From JANSWP01 sp041941305 (GTDB lineage: Bacteria > Bacteroidota > Bacteroidia > Chitinophagales > Saprospiraceae): a stretch of DNA of 64,000 nt. Below the pieces are notes generated by a model. The model saw nothing but the letters and a program-made list of their open reading frames with translations. It did no database searches and had not been told where the DNA came from. Location of the stretch: the NCBI GenBank assembly GCA_041941305.1, contig JBGTQJ010000043.1, positions 13,139 through 77,138 of the forward strand. The letters are read 5' to 3'. This document shows, one piece after another, positions 45,099 through 54,037 of this stretch; positions within the stretch are counted from its first letter, which is position 1, and the number at the start of each line of letters is the position of its first letter. The position numbers and the translations under genes are program-made.

Positions 45099-45854
45099 AT
45101 GAATCTAGGAATCGCCGGTACTTTCACATTAATCATTCTGATATTGGCCATTGCATTCAGTGCCTTAGTTGGAATGGCTTATCTTTTTCGAAGAAATGCC
45201 AGGAAAAAGGGCGACTTGTCCTTTAGTTTGTTGTTGTTTGCTTTTGCTTTTACGCTGGTTCATCAATTACTGATTTTGTTGAACCTTTATGATACTCGCC
45301 CGGAATTGTTGTTTCTTCCTATCTATTTTACCCTTTCTTTTGGACCCTTACTGTTTTTTGCCGTTAAGCTATGGCTGTATTCAACGTATCGGTTTGAGTG
45401 GTCTGATCTGAAACATGCCATTTTACCAACTTTACAGTTTTTGTATTTTGGTTTTTTCTTTTTTCAGGACACCGAATTCAAATTGAGCTGGAATCAAGAA
45501 CGCCATTTTTATTCTCCTTTCTATGGCGGGATGGAAATGTTGCTATACATCATAACCTTCTACGCATACCTCTATTCTGCCTGGCGTTATGTGCGCTACA
45601 AAAATGCTTCCTTAAGGCATTCCAGAAATGAATCTGCCAAACGATCGGTATTGTTACTAAAGCGATTGGTACAGGTGCTTTTTGCCCTATTTTGGATAAA
45701 CAGTGGTTACATCATTACCGACTTTGTGGTGTATGAATTCTTGAAATTCAATTTACATTCCATCAAGGGATTTACCAGGTTTGGTGATTTGTCATTTGCA
45801 GCATTAGGGCTATGGACAGCCTGGTGGGGAATGAGAAGCTTTGTAAAAAGATGA
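45099..45854 (+). CDS. Seven-helix membrane protein, like the sensor half of AraC-type 7TM regulators
   Basis: The protein has 251 residues and about seven hydrophobic helices (FTLIILILAIAFSALVGMAY, FSLLLFAFAFTLVHQLLILL, FLPIYFTLSFGPLLFFAV, AILPTLQFLYFGFFFF and others). The pattern resembles the N-terminal membrane half of Bacteroidota AraC-type regulators, but the C-terminal DNA-binding domain is missing: the protein ends at FVKR and a terminator follows. It may signal through a partner or be a domain remnant. Function unknown. Confidence 0.65.
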   Translation: MNLGIAGTFTLIILILAIAFSALVGMAYLFRRNARKKGDLSFSLLLFAFAFTLVHQLLILLNLYDTRPELLFLPIYFTLSFGPLLFFAVKLWLYSTYRFEWSDLKHAILPTLQFLYFGFFFFQDTEFKLSWNQERHFYSPFYGGMEMLLYIITFYAYLYSAWRYVRYKNASLRHSRNESAKRSVLLLKRLVQVLFALFWINSGYIITDFVVYEFLKFNLHSIKGFTRFGDLSFAALGLWTAWWGMRSFVKR

Positions 45855-45863
45855 GCAAGAATA

Positions 45864-45898
45864 TAGGGTGGAAAAATTTAGAAATTTTTTCCACCCTA
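45864..45898. terminator. Bidirectional terminator
   Basis: A 13-bp perfect stem (TAGGGTGGAAAAA and TTTTTCCACCCTA) with a 9-nt loop lies between the convergent 7TM gene and lipA. Confidence 0.8.
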
Positions 45899-45920
45899 AA
45901 AAACAGGGAACACTGAACTC

Positions 45921-46793
45921 CTAAAGGTGCCTTTCTGCATGATAAGAAGAACGTACCAAAGGTCCACTCTCTACAAAAGCAAATCCTTTTTCCATCCCAA
46001 CTTCTTTATATTTAGCAAAAACATCGGGATGTACAAATTCTGCAACTTCCAGGTGCATCCTGGTTGGTTGTAAATATTGTCCCAGGGTCAATACATCGCA
46101 GCCATGTTCGCGCAAATCGTCCATCGCTTTGAAAATTTCCTCCTGGGTTTCGCCCAAACCCACCATGATGCCGGATTTGGTTCGTTTGCCGTATTCTTTG
46201 GTTCGCTTAATTTGATCCAGGCTTCTTTGATATTTGGCTTGTGGACGTACTTTACGGTACAATCGCTCTACCGTTTCCATATTGTGCGAAACGACTTCCT
46301 GACCAGCACTGATCATCCTTTCCAAAGCTTCCCATTTGGCTTTTACATCTGGGATCAAGGTTTCAATAGTCGTTTCAGGTGAAAGCTCTTTTGTCAGTCG
46401 AACGGTTTGATACCAAATTTCTGCTCCTCGATCTTTTCTTTCATCCCTATTTACAGAAGTGATGACTGCATGTTTGACTTGCATCAATTTGATTGCTTCT
46501 GCAACGCGGCGAGGTTCATCTTCGTCATATTCCGGCGGTCTACCCGTCTTTACTGCACAAAAGGAGCAAGAACGCGTACAGGTATTCCCTAAAATCATAA
46601 AAGTGGCAGTACCTGCCCCCCAACATTCGCCCATATTTGGGCAATTGCCACTTTGGCAAATGGTATGCAGGTTGTATTCATCCACCAATCGACGCACTTT
46701 TTTGTACTTCTCCCCAATCGGCAATTTCACTCTCAACCAATCTGGTTTTCGGCGACGTGGTTCTTTTCTTTCAACTACAGGAAGTTCAAGCAT
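45921..46793 (-). CDS. lipA: Lipoyl synthase
   Basis: Inserts two sulfur atoms into octanoyl groups on lipoyl domains, using a radical SAM mechanism. The auxiliary cluster motif CQSGNCPNMGEC (CX4CX5C), the radical SAM motif CTRSCSFC (CX3CX2C) and the C-terminal RSSYHAE are all present. The ATG at 46793 (MLELPVVERKEP) gives 290 residues and the normal family start; the in-frame TTG at 46817 would add eight residues and is less likely. A good Bacteroidota promoter lies upstream at 46955-46987. It seems to be a single-gene transcript. Confidence 0.95.
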   Translation of the reverse strand: MLELPVVERKEPRRRKPDWLRVKLPIGEKYKKVRRLVDEYNLHTICQSGNCPNMGECWGAGTATFMILGNTCTRSCSFCAVKTGRPPEYDEDEPRRVAEAIKLMQVKHAVITSVNRDERKDRGAEIWYQTVRLTKELSPETTIETLIPDVKAKWEALERMISAGQEVVSHNMETVERLYRKVRPQAKYQRSLDQIKRTKEYGKRTKSGIMVGLGETQEEIFKAMDDLREHGCDVLTLGQYLQPTRMHLEVAEFVHPDVFAKYKEVGMEKGFAFVESGPLVRSSYHAERHL

Positions 46794-46850
46794 ATTTGGT
46801 AGTGCTTTTTTATTCAACGCCCTTCGCTGTTCGCTACGGGCTTATTACCT

Positions 46851-46909
46851 TTTCAGAAAGTGAAAGAATTTTGAATTTTAAAATTCAAAATCCTTTCACC
46901 CTCTGAAAG
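46851..46909. repeat. Long palindrome in the lipA leader
   Basis: A perfect 24-bp palindrome (46868-46891, ATTTTGAATTTT|AAAATTCAAAAT) is extended outward by GTGAAAG/CTTTCAC and TTTCAG/CTGAAA to an imperfect 59-bp inverted repeat. It lies between the lipA promoter and start codon, so it would form a hairpin in the 5' leader. Confidence 0.6.
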
Positions 46910-46954
46910 CATCGTTCTGTTTTTTTGAAAAAATGGAACGGAATTATTTAACTG

Positions 46955-46987
46955 CAAAGATAAAACTTTGTATTAAGAAGGATGCAA
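46955..46987 (-). promoter_or_regulatory. Bacteroidota-type promoter of lipA
   Basis: On the minus strand TATCTTTG (46955-46962) matches the -7 box TAnnTTTG exactly, and TTG (46985-46987) lies 22 bp upstream, within the spacing known for this phylum. The leader to the lipA ATG is about 150 nt and includes the palindrome at 46851-46909. Confidence 0.55.
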
Positions 46988-47125
46988 GGTCTTAACACCT
47001 TTAGGTCAGTTAAGTTTTAGAAAAGATTCAGGCGGAATTTGATCTAAAAACAAATGGAAAGTTCAAATAATCCAATAATAGATCATCCTTAATTATTTCA
47101 CCCACCCATCATCCATCATTCACAA

Positions 47126-47917
47126 TCACCACCGCTTGCCAAATTGTACGTTGAGGAACAGATTGAGGAAATAGGCTTTGTTTTGAATGCCGTCCACTTC
47201 TACCATAATTGGAGCTTTTTTGGAGAAGACATCCAGCATGATACCTGCCTCAAAAGCTTTGATGTATTCGTCGAAGGCCCCCCAATCAAAGTGAATCGCA
47301 GCTTTAATATGTCCTCCTGGAATAATGGACAATTCATCCAGACCTTTGGTCCAGGTAGAAGCGCCGTAGATGGTCCAGATATTTAGGAAACGATCGGCTG
47401 ATTCTTCAGAATATTTGGTACTGATTGGGAATCTGTTTGGATTGACATCGTCAGGGAACAATTCGAGATAATAAGGCTTTAATAAACCAATGGTTGCCCC
47501 TACTTGATAAGTGATGCCGACTGCAACACCTTTTTTCTTTGCTTTTTCAGAAAAATACCTTTTTTGTCCAAATCCTCCTCTCAGGACATATAAATTATTT
47601 TGCTTGGCATACTTAAAAGCACGAGACACTTTACCGTTCAAGCTACTTGGAAAATCAAAACTTTGACGGGCTTCTCTGGAATGTTTCAATTCTCCTATTT
47701 CAAAATGCAAATAGCGCGTGAGGTAGTAAGTTTTCAATTTTCCAATATCAACCCCAACTGCAAAACCATTGGTGTGGATTCGTAATCCAACAGCTAATTC
47801 CTGATTGTAAATAATGCCCTTACTGTCTGAATCAATTTGTTTAGGTTGAAATGTTTCCTGAGCGGAAATTGAAAAGGATAGAATCAGTATTAAGAAAGAA
47901 TAGAATGTTCTAGTCAT
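47126..47917 (-). CDS. Putative outer-membrane/exported protein of Bacteroidota
   Basis: The protein has 263 residues with a signal peptide (LILILSFSISAQ). The mature sequence has alternating beta-strands (GLRIHTNGFAVGVDIGKL, LRGGFGQKRYFSEKA, GVAVGITYQVGATIGL) and ends NVQFGKRW, as in a small barrel. It resembles a widespread uncharacterised Bacteroidota family in which motifs RIHTNGF and RGGFGQ are conserved. Function unknown. The 47918-48187 stretch upstream holds only AT-rich leader sequence. Confidence 0.7.
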   Translation of the reverse strand: MTRTFYSFLILILSFSISAQETFQPKQIDSDSKGIIYNQELAVGLRIHTNGFAVGVDIGKLKTYYLTRYLHFEIGELKHSREARQSFDFPSSLNGKVSRAFKYAKQNNLYVLRGGFGQKRYFSEKAKKKGVAVGITYQVGATIGLLKPYYLELFPDDVNPNRFPISTKYSEESADRFLNIWTIYGASTWTKGLDELSIIPGGHIKAAIHFDWGAFDEYIKAFEAGIMLDVFSKKAPIMVEVDGIQNKAYFLNLFLNVQFGKRW

Positions 47918-48187
47918 AACTCATCGCAAATTGTAAAAGTGTCGAATCTGGTTGCCTAGGAAGCAGTAACCCTTAAAAAATAACGTTACTTCAGTATTTT
48001 TTAATCTCTACTGTAACACATAAATTTATAGAGAATAAAGGACAAATGCTCGAAAAAGTTTAGATATGCCTGAAAAAGCGTGAAATCATTTATCCTATTA
48101 GGAGTTTTTGTGTGAAAAAAGACTTTTGAAAACGCAGCTTTGAAAAAAAATACGAATTCCTTTCAAACCGAAATTGTGATAAATTTG

Positions 48188-48243
48188 CCAACTGCCAACT
48201 GCCAACTGCCAACTGCCAACTGCCAACTGCCAACTGCCAACTG
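48188..48243. repeat. Heptanucleotide tandem repeat (CCAACTG)8
   Basis: Eight exact copies of CCAACTG run from 48188 to 48243, followed by related ATAACTG units. The repeat lies between mnmG and the upstream region of the next gene and could vary in length by slippage. It is not coding. Confidence 0.9.
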
Positions 48244-48300
48244 ATAACTGATAACCCATCCCAAAGGGATTCTTTGAATTGGTCAAGGGGTAAACTGCCA

Positions 48301-50166
48301 TTACCTTCCCATATGAACCAAAAGCACAGAAATATCAGAAGGAGAAACCCCACTTATCCTGCTTGCCTGTCCAATTGTTCTGGGTTTGATTTCCATTAAT
48401 TTTTCTCTGGCTTCAGCAGATAAGGAAACCAATTCACGGTAATCAAAGGACTCACTTAAGCGAACTTGCTCCAGGCGATTCATCTTTTCCACCATTTCCT
48501 GTTCTTTTTGAATGTATCCTTCGTATTTCATTCTGATTTCTGCCTCATTGGTGAAGGCCTCTTTATAATTGGAAAGGAATTCATCTACATGTGGTAGGAT
48601 GGCTCGAAGATCCGAAAGATTCACATGAGGGCGGAGTAGCACGCTATGCAATTTTACTTTTTGTTTGAGTGGGGCCGATCCTTTGCTTTCTAAAAAGTGA
48701 TTCAACTCATCGGGACCAACGCTTAGATTGCGCATGTACTTTTCGATTTCTTGAGCAGAATTTTCTTTTTCATGAACCCGCTCCATGCGTTCTTCAGAGC
48801 CCCTGATACCCAGATTTTGTGCAATGGGGGTCAATCTTAAATCGGCATTGTCCTGACGTAATAGAATTCGATACTCTGCACGTGAAGTGAACATTCGATA
48901 GGGTTCTTTGGTGCCTTTATTGACCAGGTCATCAATCAAAACTCCAATGTAGGCTTCTGATCGCTTCAATACCAATGGTTCTTCTTCCTGAATGGCTTGA
49001 TGCGCATTGATACCCGCCATCATACCCTGACAAGCAGCTTCTTCATAACCTGTCGTACCATTGATTTGTCCGGCAAAAAAGAGATTTTTGACGAATTTGG
49101 TTTCCAGATTAATTTTTAGCTGGGTAGGTGGGAAAAAATCATATTCTATCGCATAGCCAGGGCGAAACATTTTCACATTTTCAAATCCGGGAACCTTCTT
49201 CAAGGCTTTGTATTGTACATCCTCTGGCAATGATGAGGAAAAACCATTCACATAGATTTCACAGGTATCCCATCCCTCCGGCTCTACAAATAGTTGATGA
49301 CGATCGCGTTCAGCAAAACGATCAATTTTATCTTCTATGCTAGGACAGTAACGAGGTCCCAAACCCCTGATTCGACCATTAAACATTGGAGAGCGATCAA
49401 AACCTGTTTTCAAAACCTCATGAACTTCCTTGCTCGTATAAGTAATGTGACAAGGGATTTGTTTTTCGGCCTTCGGCGTATCTGTAAATGAAAATTTGGA
49501 TGGATTTTCGTCACCTGGTTGAATTTCCATTTTGTCCCAATCCAAAGAACGACCATCGACACGGGGTGGTGTTCCCGTTTTCATCCTTCCAGACTCAAAA
49601 CCCAATTCATGTAATTGCTCCGTAATACCCGTAGCTGCCCGTTCACCAGCTCTTCCTCCGCCAAATTGTTTCTCTCCAATGTGGATCAGACCGTTCAGAA
49701 AAGTGCCATTGGTTAAAATGACCGTTTTACTTTCAATTTCCAAGCCCAAACCTGTTCGAACTCCTTTTGCCATTCCATCTTTCACAATTATCCCATTCAC
49801 CATTTCCTGCCAAAAATCAATATTGGGATGTTCTTCCAGCATTTTTCGCCATTTGGCTGCAAAAAGCATCCGATCGCTCTGCGCCCGAGGGCTCCACATA
49901 GCTGGTCCCTTTGATTTATTCAACATCCGAAATTGAACCATGGTGTGATCGGTTACAATTCCTGAATAACCACCCAGGGCATCTATCTCTCGAACAATTT
50001 GCCCTTTTGCTACTCCTCCCATCGCGGGGTTGCAAGACATTTGTGCAATGGTATTCATGTTCATGGTCGCCAAAAGCACTTTGGAACCCAAATTAGCTGC
50101 TGCTACAGCAGCTTCACAACCACTGTGCCCGGCACCTACTACTATGACATCGTATTTTGGAAACAT
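48301..50166 (-). CDS. mnmG: tRNA uridine-5-carboxymethylaminomethyl(34) synthesis enzyme MnmG (GidA)
   Basis: The protein has 621 residues, the normal length. It uses FAD and 5,10-methylene-THF with MnmE to build the cmnm5 group on U34 of some tRNAs. The N-terminal FAD motif GAGHSGCEAA, the conserved block MSCNPAMGGVAKGQ, the central TGYEEAACQG and the C-terminal SRISGVSPSDIS are all present. MnmE is not in the window. A sugar nucleotidyltransferase gene ends 60 bp upstream on the same strand. Confidence 0.96.
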   Translation of the reverse strand: MFPKYDVIVVGAGHSGCEAAVAAANLGSKVLLATMNMNTIAQMSCNPAMGGVAKGQIVREIDALGGYSGIVTDHTMVQFRMLNKSKGPAMWSPRAQSDRMLFAAKWRKMLEEHPNIDFWQEMVNGIIVKDGMAKGVRTGLGLEIESKTVILTNGTFLNGLIHIGEKQFGGGRAGERAATGITEQLHELGFESGRMKTGTPPRVDGRSLDWDKMEIQPGDENPSKFSFTDTPKAEKQIPCHITYTSKEVHEVLKTGFDRSPMFNGRIRGLGPRYCPSIEDKIDRFAERDRHQLFVEPEGWDTCEIYVNGFSSSLPEDVQYKALKKVPGFENVKMFRPGYAIEYDFFPPTQLKINLETKFVKNLFFAGQINGTTGYEEAACQGMMAGINAHQAIQEEEPLVLKRSEAYIGVLIDDLVNKGTKEPYRMFTSRAEYRILLRQDNADLRLTPIAQNLGIRGSEERMERVHEKENSAQEIEKYMRNLSVGPDELNHFLESKGSAPLKQKVKLHSVLLRPHVNLSDLRAILPHVDEFLSNYKEAFTNEAEIRMKYEGYIQKEQEMVEKMNRLEQVRLSESFDYRELVSLSAEAREKLMEIKPRTIGQASRISGVSPSDISVLLVHMGR

Positions 50167-50225
50167 TTTTTATTTCTTTGACCCATATAACCCAATTTTT
50201 CGAAGAAACATAAAAGGCGGTAAAA

Positions 50226-51167
50226 TTACGAAAAAAGAGGCGTTGGATATTTTCCTGCTTGAGTCACCTCTAAAAACGCTTTTTGTACGGTAGATTTATC
50301 CTCTTGATAGGTAATCCCGTACCACCTTTCTTTATTTGCTAAAACAGAAAGGGTTATTTCTTTTTTTTGAATTAAGTCATTGATTGCAAAGGGAATATAG
50401 AATTCTGCTTTGGGGTTTTGATAGTTATTTTGGATAAAGTCTTTGAATTGAGTTTTTAAGGAATTGAAAATATGGGGATGGCAGCCCCAAAAATTCATGG
50501 AAACCAATTCATTGCCAGTTAAAGGATACTTCTGCTCATTTTCTTCGAAAAAGTATGCTGGGTCTAGATAGAAGGCATTTTCAAAACGCCTCCTATCTGT
50601 TTTTTCTACCTTACCTATTTTGGTTCTTTCTATCACGTTTGTCAATATAAAATTTTCATTCATTTCGCATACCCCTCTGGACACCATCCCAAAGTCGGAA
50701 ACTGTATTTTTTAAATAATATGCGACCATAGCATAATGATTTTCCCGACAATCATTTTTTAAGAAATTTGCCATTTTTTGAAAACCTACACTTCCATAAT
50801 AATCGTCTGCATTGATAAGCGCAAATGGCTCCTGAATCGCTTTTTCAGCTACCAAAACGGCATGACCTGTCCCCCAGGGTTTGGTTCTTTCCGGCAAATT
50901 TGTAATCCCCTCAATTGGCGCATTTACTTCCTGAAAAGCATAATCTACCACTATTTTTCCTTCCAGTTTTTTAGCAAATCGTTCCCGAAAATCTGCTTCA
51001 AAAGATTTTCGAATGACGAAAACGACTTTGCCAAAACCAGCCTGAATGGCATCGTAAATGGAATACTCCAAAATGGTTTCGCGGTTTGGACCTACACCGT
51101 CAATTTGTTTGAGTCCGCCATATCGCGAACCCATTCCGGCAGCAAGAATTAAAAGCGTTGGTTTCAT
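50226..51167 (-). CDS. Sugar-phosphate nucleotidyltransferase-like protein
   Basis: The protein has 313 residues. The N-terminal LAAGMGSRYGGLKQ is the nucleotide-binding signature of NTP_transferase enzymes, with the Asp of INADDYYG as probable metal ligand and GTGHAVLVA as the substrate loop. These enzymes activate sugar phosphates with UTP, CTP or GTP. The exact sugar cannot be read from the sequence. It lies 70 bp from a PP2C-like gene on the same strand. Confidence 0.8.
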   Translation of the reverse strand: MKPTLLILAAGMGSRYGGLKQIDGVGPNRETILEYSIYDAIQAGFGKVVFVIRKSFEADFRERFAKKLEGKIVVDYAFQEVNAPIEGITNLPERTKPWGTGHAVLVAEKAIQEPFALINADDYYGSVGFQKMANFLKNDCRENHYAMVAYYLKNTVSDFGMVSRGVCEMNENFILTNVIERTKIGKVEKTDRRRFENAFYLDPAYFFEENEQKYPLTGNELVSMNFWGCHPHIFNSLKTQFKDFIQNNYQNPKAEFYIPFAINDLIQKKEITLSVLANKERWYGITYQEDKSTVQKAFLEVTQAGKYPTPLFS

Positions 51168-51237
51168 GATTCAATTTTCAATTCTGGATTCCAGGTGAAT
51201 TTTGGAGTGGAGGAAAAAAGATGGAATCTCATAATCT

Positions 51238-51963
51238 TTAATTATTAATAATTCTTACAATTCCCAAATCATCTGTTGGTTTAAGCCCAAATTCAGATTC
51301 CAAAACAAATAACTTTTTTTGAAGCAAGTTTTCACTTTCCGTTCCTTCCTGATTTATCAAAAGGTAGTTCAAGACATCTACGTTTTTGCTTGCTTCAAAA
51401 GTCAAAATACCATCAGTTGAAAAACTAACATCCCGAATGGTTGGAATCTCTAAAAATTGTTGTTGGGCTGAAAACCAGGTTTCAAAATCTTCAGAAAGAT
51501 GATAGCCCAAATAATCCGGCTGATTGTCTTGCTCAAATTCTACGATTGTTCCATTTAAGCAAACCACTCCATCTCCAATTACTAAAACGGATCCTTTGTC
51601 GTTTTGAAAATCCAGGGCGGCCAAGATAAGGGTAGAAAGTAATTCATCTCGTTCTAGTTGAAGTTGATTTTTAATGAAAATCAATTCTTCAAAAAGGCAG
51701 TTGAGCATTTGTTTTAAAATGACTATTGGCATTAGGCTTTTAGAGTGTCCAATGAACTCTTTGAAATAAAACTCCCTGGCGATCTTTCTCAAAATTTTCC
51801 CAAAAAGCGTAGCTGCAAAATAACTGTCCGTACCCATGGTACAACCATCCATGACTGCACAAAGCCATTTTTGGGTGCCTAGTTGAGCTATTAAGGTAAA
51901 ATCTTCGCAATGGTGGGTGTGGAACGTGCCGATTTGAGTGATTTGGTATTTTTTCACTCCCAT
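51238..51963 (-). CDS. PP2C-like protein phosphatase domain protein
   Basis: The protein has 241 residues. Weak but ordered PP2C motifs are visible: AVMDGCTMGTDS (motif with metal-binding DG), STLILAALD, VIGDGVV, FSTDGI and DDLGIVRI. The family removes phosphate from Ser/Thr with Mn/Mg. It is a stand-alone cytoplasmic protein; no kinase gene is next to it. Divergent forms may be inactive, but the metal Asp residues are kept. Confidence 0.7.
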   Translation of the reverse strand: MGVKKYQITQIGTFHTHHCEDFTLIAQLGTQKWLCAVMDGCTMGTDSYFAATLFGKILRKIAREFYFKEFIGHSKSLMPIVILKQMLNCLFEELIFIKNQLQLERDELLSTLILAALDFQNDKGSVLVIGDGVVCLNGTIVEFEQDNQPDYLGYHLSEDFETWFSAQQQFLEIPTIRDVSFSTDGILTFEASKNVDVLNYLLINQEGTESENLLQKKLFVLESEFGLKPTDDLGIVRIINN

Positions 51964-52132
51964 CTTAACTCACAGGATTAACATTTGGTTCGAAAAACTC
52001 ATCTTACTGGGATTTAATTCATAGATAATTTCACGATCAGCATCTTCAATTTCATTTTGCTCATCAATAAAAGTTTCAAATGGTATTATTCGAAAATACA
52101 TTTGGCTGTTTCAAAATCTTTTGCTCATCTAT

Positions 52133-52160
52133 GAGTTTGTTTAAAAATTTAAACAAGCTC
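52133..52160. repeat. 28-bp palindrome resembling two fused IS/MITE ends
   Basis: GAGTTTGTTTAAAA and ATTTAAACAAGCTC form a 12/14 inverted repeat. The half-site GAG.(T/A)TGTTTAAA is close to the MITE end GAGTATGTTTAAA, so it may be what is left after an internal deletion. It lies 14 bp before the YiaA/B start. Confidence 0.4.
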
Positions 52161-52174
52161 TAAACTCTATTATC

Positions 52175-52456
52175 ATGAATGACAATCTTATTAATCAGAA
52201 TACTCCCGCCTGGCGATTTCAGGTTTGGGCAGTTTTTGTACTTTCTTTTCTCGGAATGCTGATTGGAATTTTTGCTATGGATGGTGATACTTGGATAAAA
52301 GCCTTTCTTGGAATGGGCTTAATATCAACGGTGAGTGCTTGTTTCACTTTAGCCAAAACCATTCGGGATGATCATGAAGCTGAAAGATTAATCAATCGCG
52401 TCAGCAGCGCAAAAACAGAGAAGATTTTAAATGATTATGAAGAACCTAAGATTTGA
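52175..52456 (+). CDS. YiaA/YiaB family inner-membrane protein
   Basis: The protein has 93 residues and two hydrophobic helices (FQVWAVFVLSFLGMLIGIF and WIKAFLGMGLISTVSACFTLA) followed by a charged tail (KTIRDDHEAERLINRVSSAK). The pattern W...W..F..S, the gap between helices and KTIRD..E are those of the YiaA/B family, small inner-membrane proteins of unknown function. Its leader contains the palindrome at 52133-52160. Confidence 0.8.
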   Translation: MNDNLINQNTPAWRFQVWAVFVLSFLGMLIGIFAMDGDTWIKAFLGMGLISTVSACFTLAKTIRDDHEAERLINRVSSAKTEKILNDYEEPKI

Positions 52457-52531
52457 GAGATTGAGAGATTGAGAGATTGAGAAGGTGAAATTATCTCAAA
52501 TTCTCACACTCTCAATCTCTCAAATTCTCAA
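52453..52531. terminator. Tandem/inverted repeat between convergent genes
   Basis: TTGAGAGA occurs three times in tandem from 52453, and the reverse complement arms (CTCTCAATCTCTCAAATTCTCAA) follow to 52531. The RNA would fold into a long hairpin; it lies between the convergent YiaA/B and aldehyde dehydrogenase genes. Confidence 0.6.
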
Positions 52532-52535
52532 CCAT

Positions 52536-53969
52536 CTAAAACCACTTAATCGTCAAATCAATCATCTTCTGTTTGAAATCATTATAAGGAGGCATCAGCA
52601 TCTCCAAAGCGCCTGGGATATTTTGTTTGTAAACACCTCGAGGGTTTGAAAATGTTTCAAAACCGAACCAGCCACCCGCTTTGCCTACCCCGCTGTTATT
52701 GACTCCGCCAAATGGCAGGTTGCTGTTGAAGAAATGAACGGCATTTTGATTGATGCAAGTTCCTCCTGCACGGGTATTATTGATGATGCGATTGATGTTT
52801 TTGCGGCTTTTGCTGTAGATGTAAAGTGCCAGTGGTTTTTCACCAGCATTGATGTGATTGATGACTTCTTCCAAATTGGAAAAAGTACTAAGGGGAAGGA
52901 CCGGACCAAAGATTTCATTTTCCATTAGAGCAGAATCTTTTGGAACATTGGTCACTACCGTAGGTTCAATAAAATCCTGACTATCATCTACCTTTCCACC
53001 TATGGCAATATTGGCTCCTTTGTCAACAGAATCTTCTAGATATCCCTTCACTCGGTTATAGTGGCGATTGTTGACCATTCGGGCGTAATCCTTAGATTCT
53101 GATACTTGCTCTCCATAAAATTTTTGCACCATCTTGGCAACTGCGTTCAAAAATTCTTCCTGCTTACTTTCGTGCACAAAAACATAATCAGGGGCAATGC
53201 AAATCTGACCATTATTCAGGAATTTTCCCCAGGCAATTCGAGCGGCAGCTGTGGTGACATCTGCAGTCTCGTCAACAATGGTTGGTGATTTACCACCCAA
53301 CTCCAGGGTTACTGAAGCCAAATGTTTTGAAGCAGCTCCCATGACAATTTTCCCGACGGCAGGTGAGCCTGTAAAGAAAATATGGTTAAATGGCAATTTC
53401 AATAACTCCTGTGCTACCTCTACATCTCCCTCAAAAATGGCGATTTCACTTTCATCAAAAGTTTCTTTGACAATTTTTGACATCAAAGCTGAAGCATGTG
53501 GCGTGTGCTCAGATGGTTTAATGATTGCACAATTGCCGGCTGCAATCGCGGAAACCAGTGGTCCAAATGTCAAATTTACAGGAAAGTTCCAGGGAGAAAT
53601 GATCAGAACCACCCCTTTGGGTTCATAATGGATCCAGGAGGAAGAGCCCATTAATGAAATAGGAGTTTCTACGTGCTGTGGACGCATCCAGCGGCGAAGA
53701 TTTGCTATTGCATGTTTGATTTCGCTTGTGATGACGTAGACCTCAGTCATATCAACTTCAGAAGGATGTTTACGAAAATCTTTGTACAGTGCCTCTTTAA
53801 TGGCTTCCCGATTGTCCAGAACTGCATCCCGCAGCTTTTTCAAAGTGGCAATGCGCTCTTTTGCTGAACGATTGGCAACTTCGTATTGATGTTCCTTTTG
53901 CAATTGAAAAACGCGCTGAATATCAGCAACATTTACAGTATGAGTTTCTTGTTCTTTTGTAGCAACCAT
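52536..53969 (-). CDS. Aldehyde dehydrogenase (class 3-like)
   Basis: The protein has 477 residues and oxidises aldehydes with NAD(P). Landmarks are the cofactor and active-site blocks SPWNFPVNLTFGPL, FTGSPAVGK, VTLELGGKSP (general-base Glu), GQICIAPDY (catalytic Cys) and NEIFGPVLP. The short length without a long N-terminal extension and the GQICIAPDY form point to the class 3 / fatty-aldehyde branch. The C-terminus has a helix (MIDLTIKWF). It may follow DoxX and the Crp/Fnr gene in one direction, but an inverted repeat separates them. Confidence 0.92.
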   Translation of the reverse strand: MVATKEQETHTVNVADIQRVFQLQKEHQYEVANRSAKERIATLKKLRDAVLDNREAIKEALYKDFRKHPSEVDMTEVYVITSEIKHAIANLRRWMRPQHVETPISLMGSSSWIHYEPKGVVLIISPWNFPVNLTFGPLVSAIAAGNCAIIKPSEHTPHASALMSKIVKETFDESEIAIFEGDVEVAQELLKLPFNHIFFTGSPAVGKIVMGAASKHLASVTLELGGKSPTIVDETADVTTAAARIAWGKFLNNGQICIAPDYVFVHESKQEEFLNAVAKMVQKFYGEQVSESKDYARMVNNRHYNRVKGYLEDSVDKGANIAIGGKVDDSQDFIEPTVVTNVPKDSALMENEIFGPVLPLSTFSNLEEVINHINAGEKPLALYIYSKSRKNINRIINNTRAGGTCINQNAVHFFNSNLPFGGVNNSGVGKAGGWFGFETFSNPRGVYKQNIPGALEMLMPPYNDFKQKMIDLTIKWF

Positions 53970-53985
53970 AATTGTTAATTCTGCG

Positions 53986-54029
53986 ATTCTAGAATGCTAC
54001 CATCCTATAATATTGCAGCATTGTAGAAT
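53986..54029. promoter_or_regulatory. Inverted repeat between Crp/Fnr and aldehyde dehydrogenase genes
   Basis: ATTCTAGAATGCT and AGCATTGTAGAAT pair 12/13 over an 18-nt loop, 16 bp upstream of the dehydrogenase start. It could be a terminator of the upstream pair or an operator. Confidence 0.45.
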
Positions 54030-54037
54030 TATTTTGA

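Noticed and set aside
48188..48243. CRISPR-like repeats
   Set aside because: The repeats are directly adjacent 7-mers with no spacers.
48090..48353. Open frames with repeated SWQLAVG residues on the minus strand
   Set aside because: They are produced by the CCAACTG heptamer array and overlap the end of mnmG.
49532..49936. 134-codon plus-strand frame
   Set aside because: It lies fully inside mnmG on the other strand and shows no independent coding signs.
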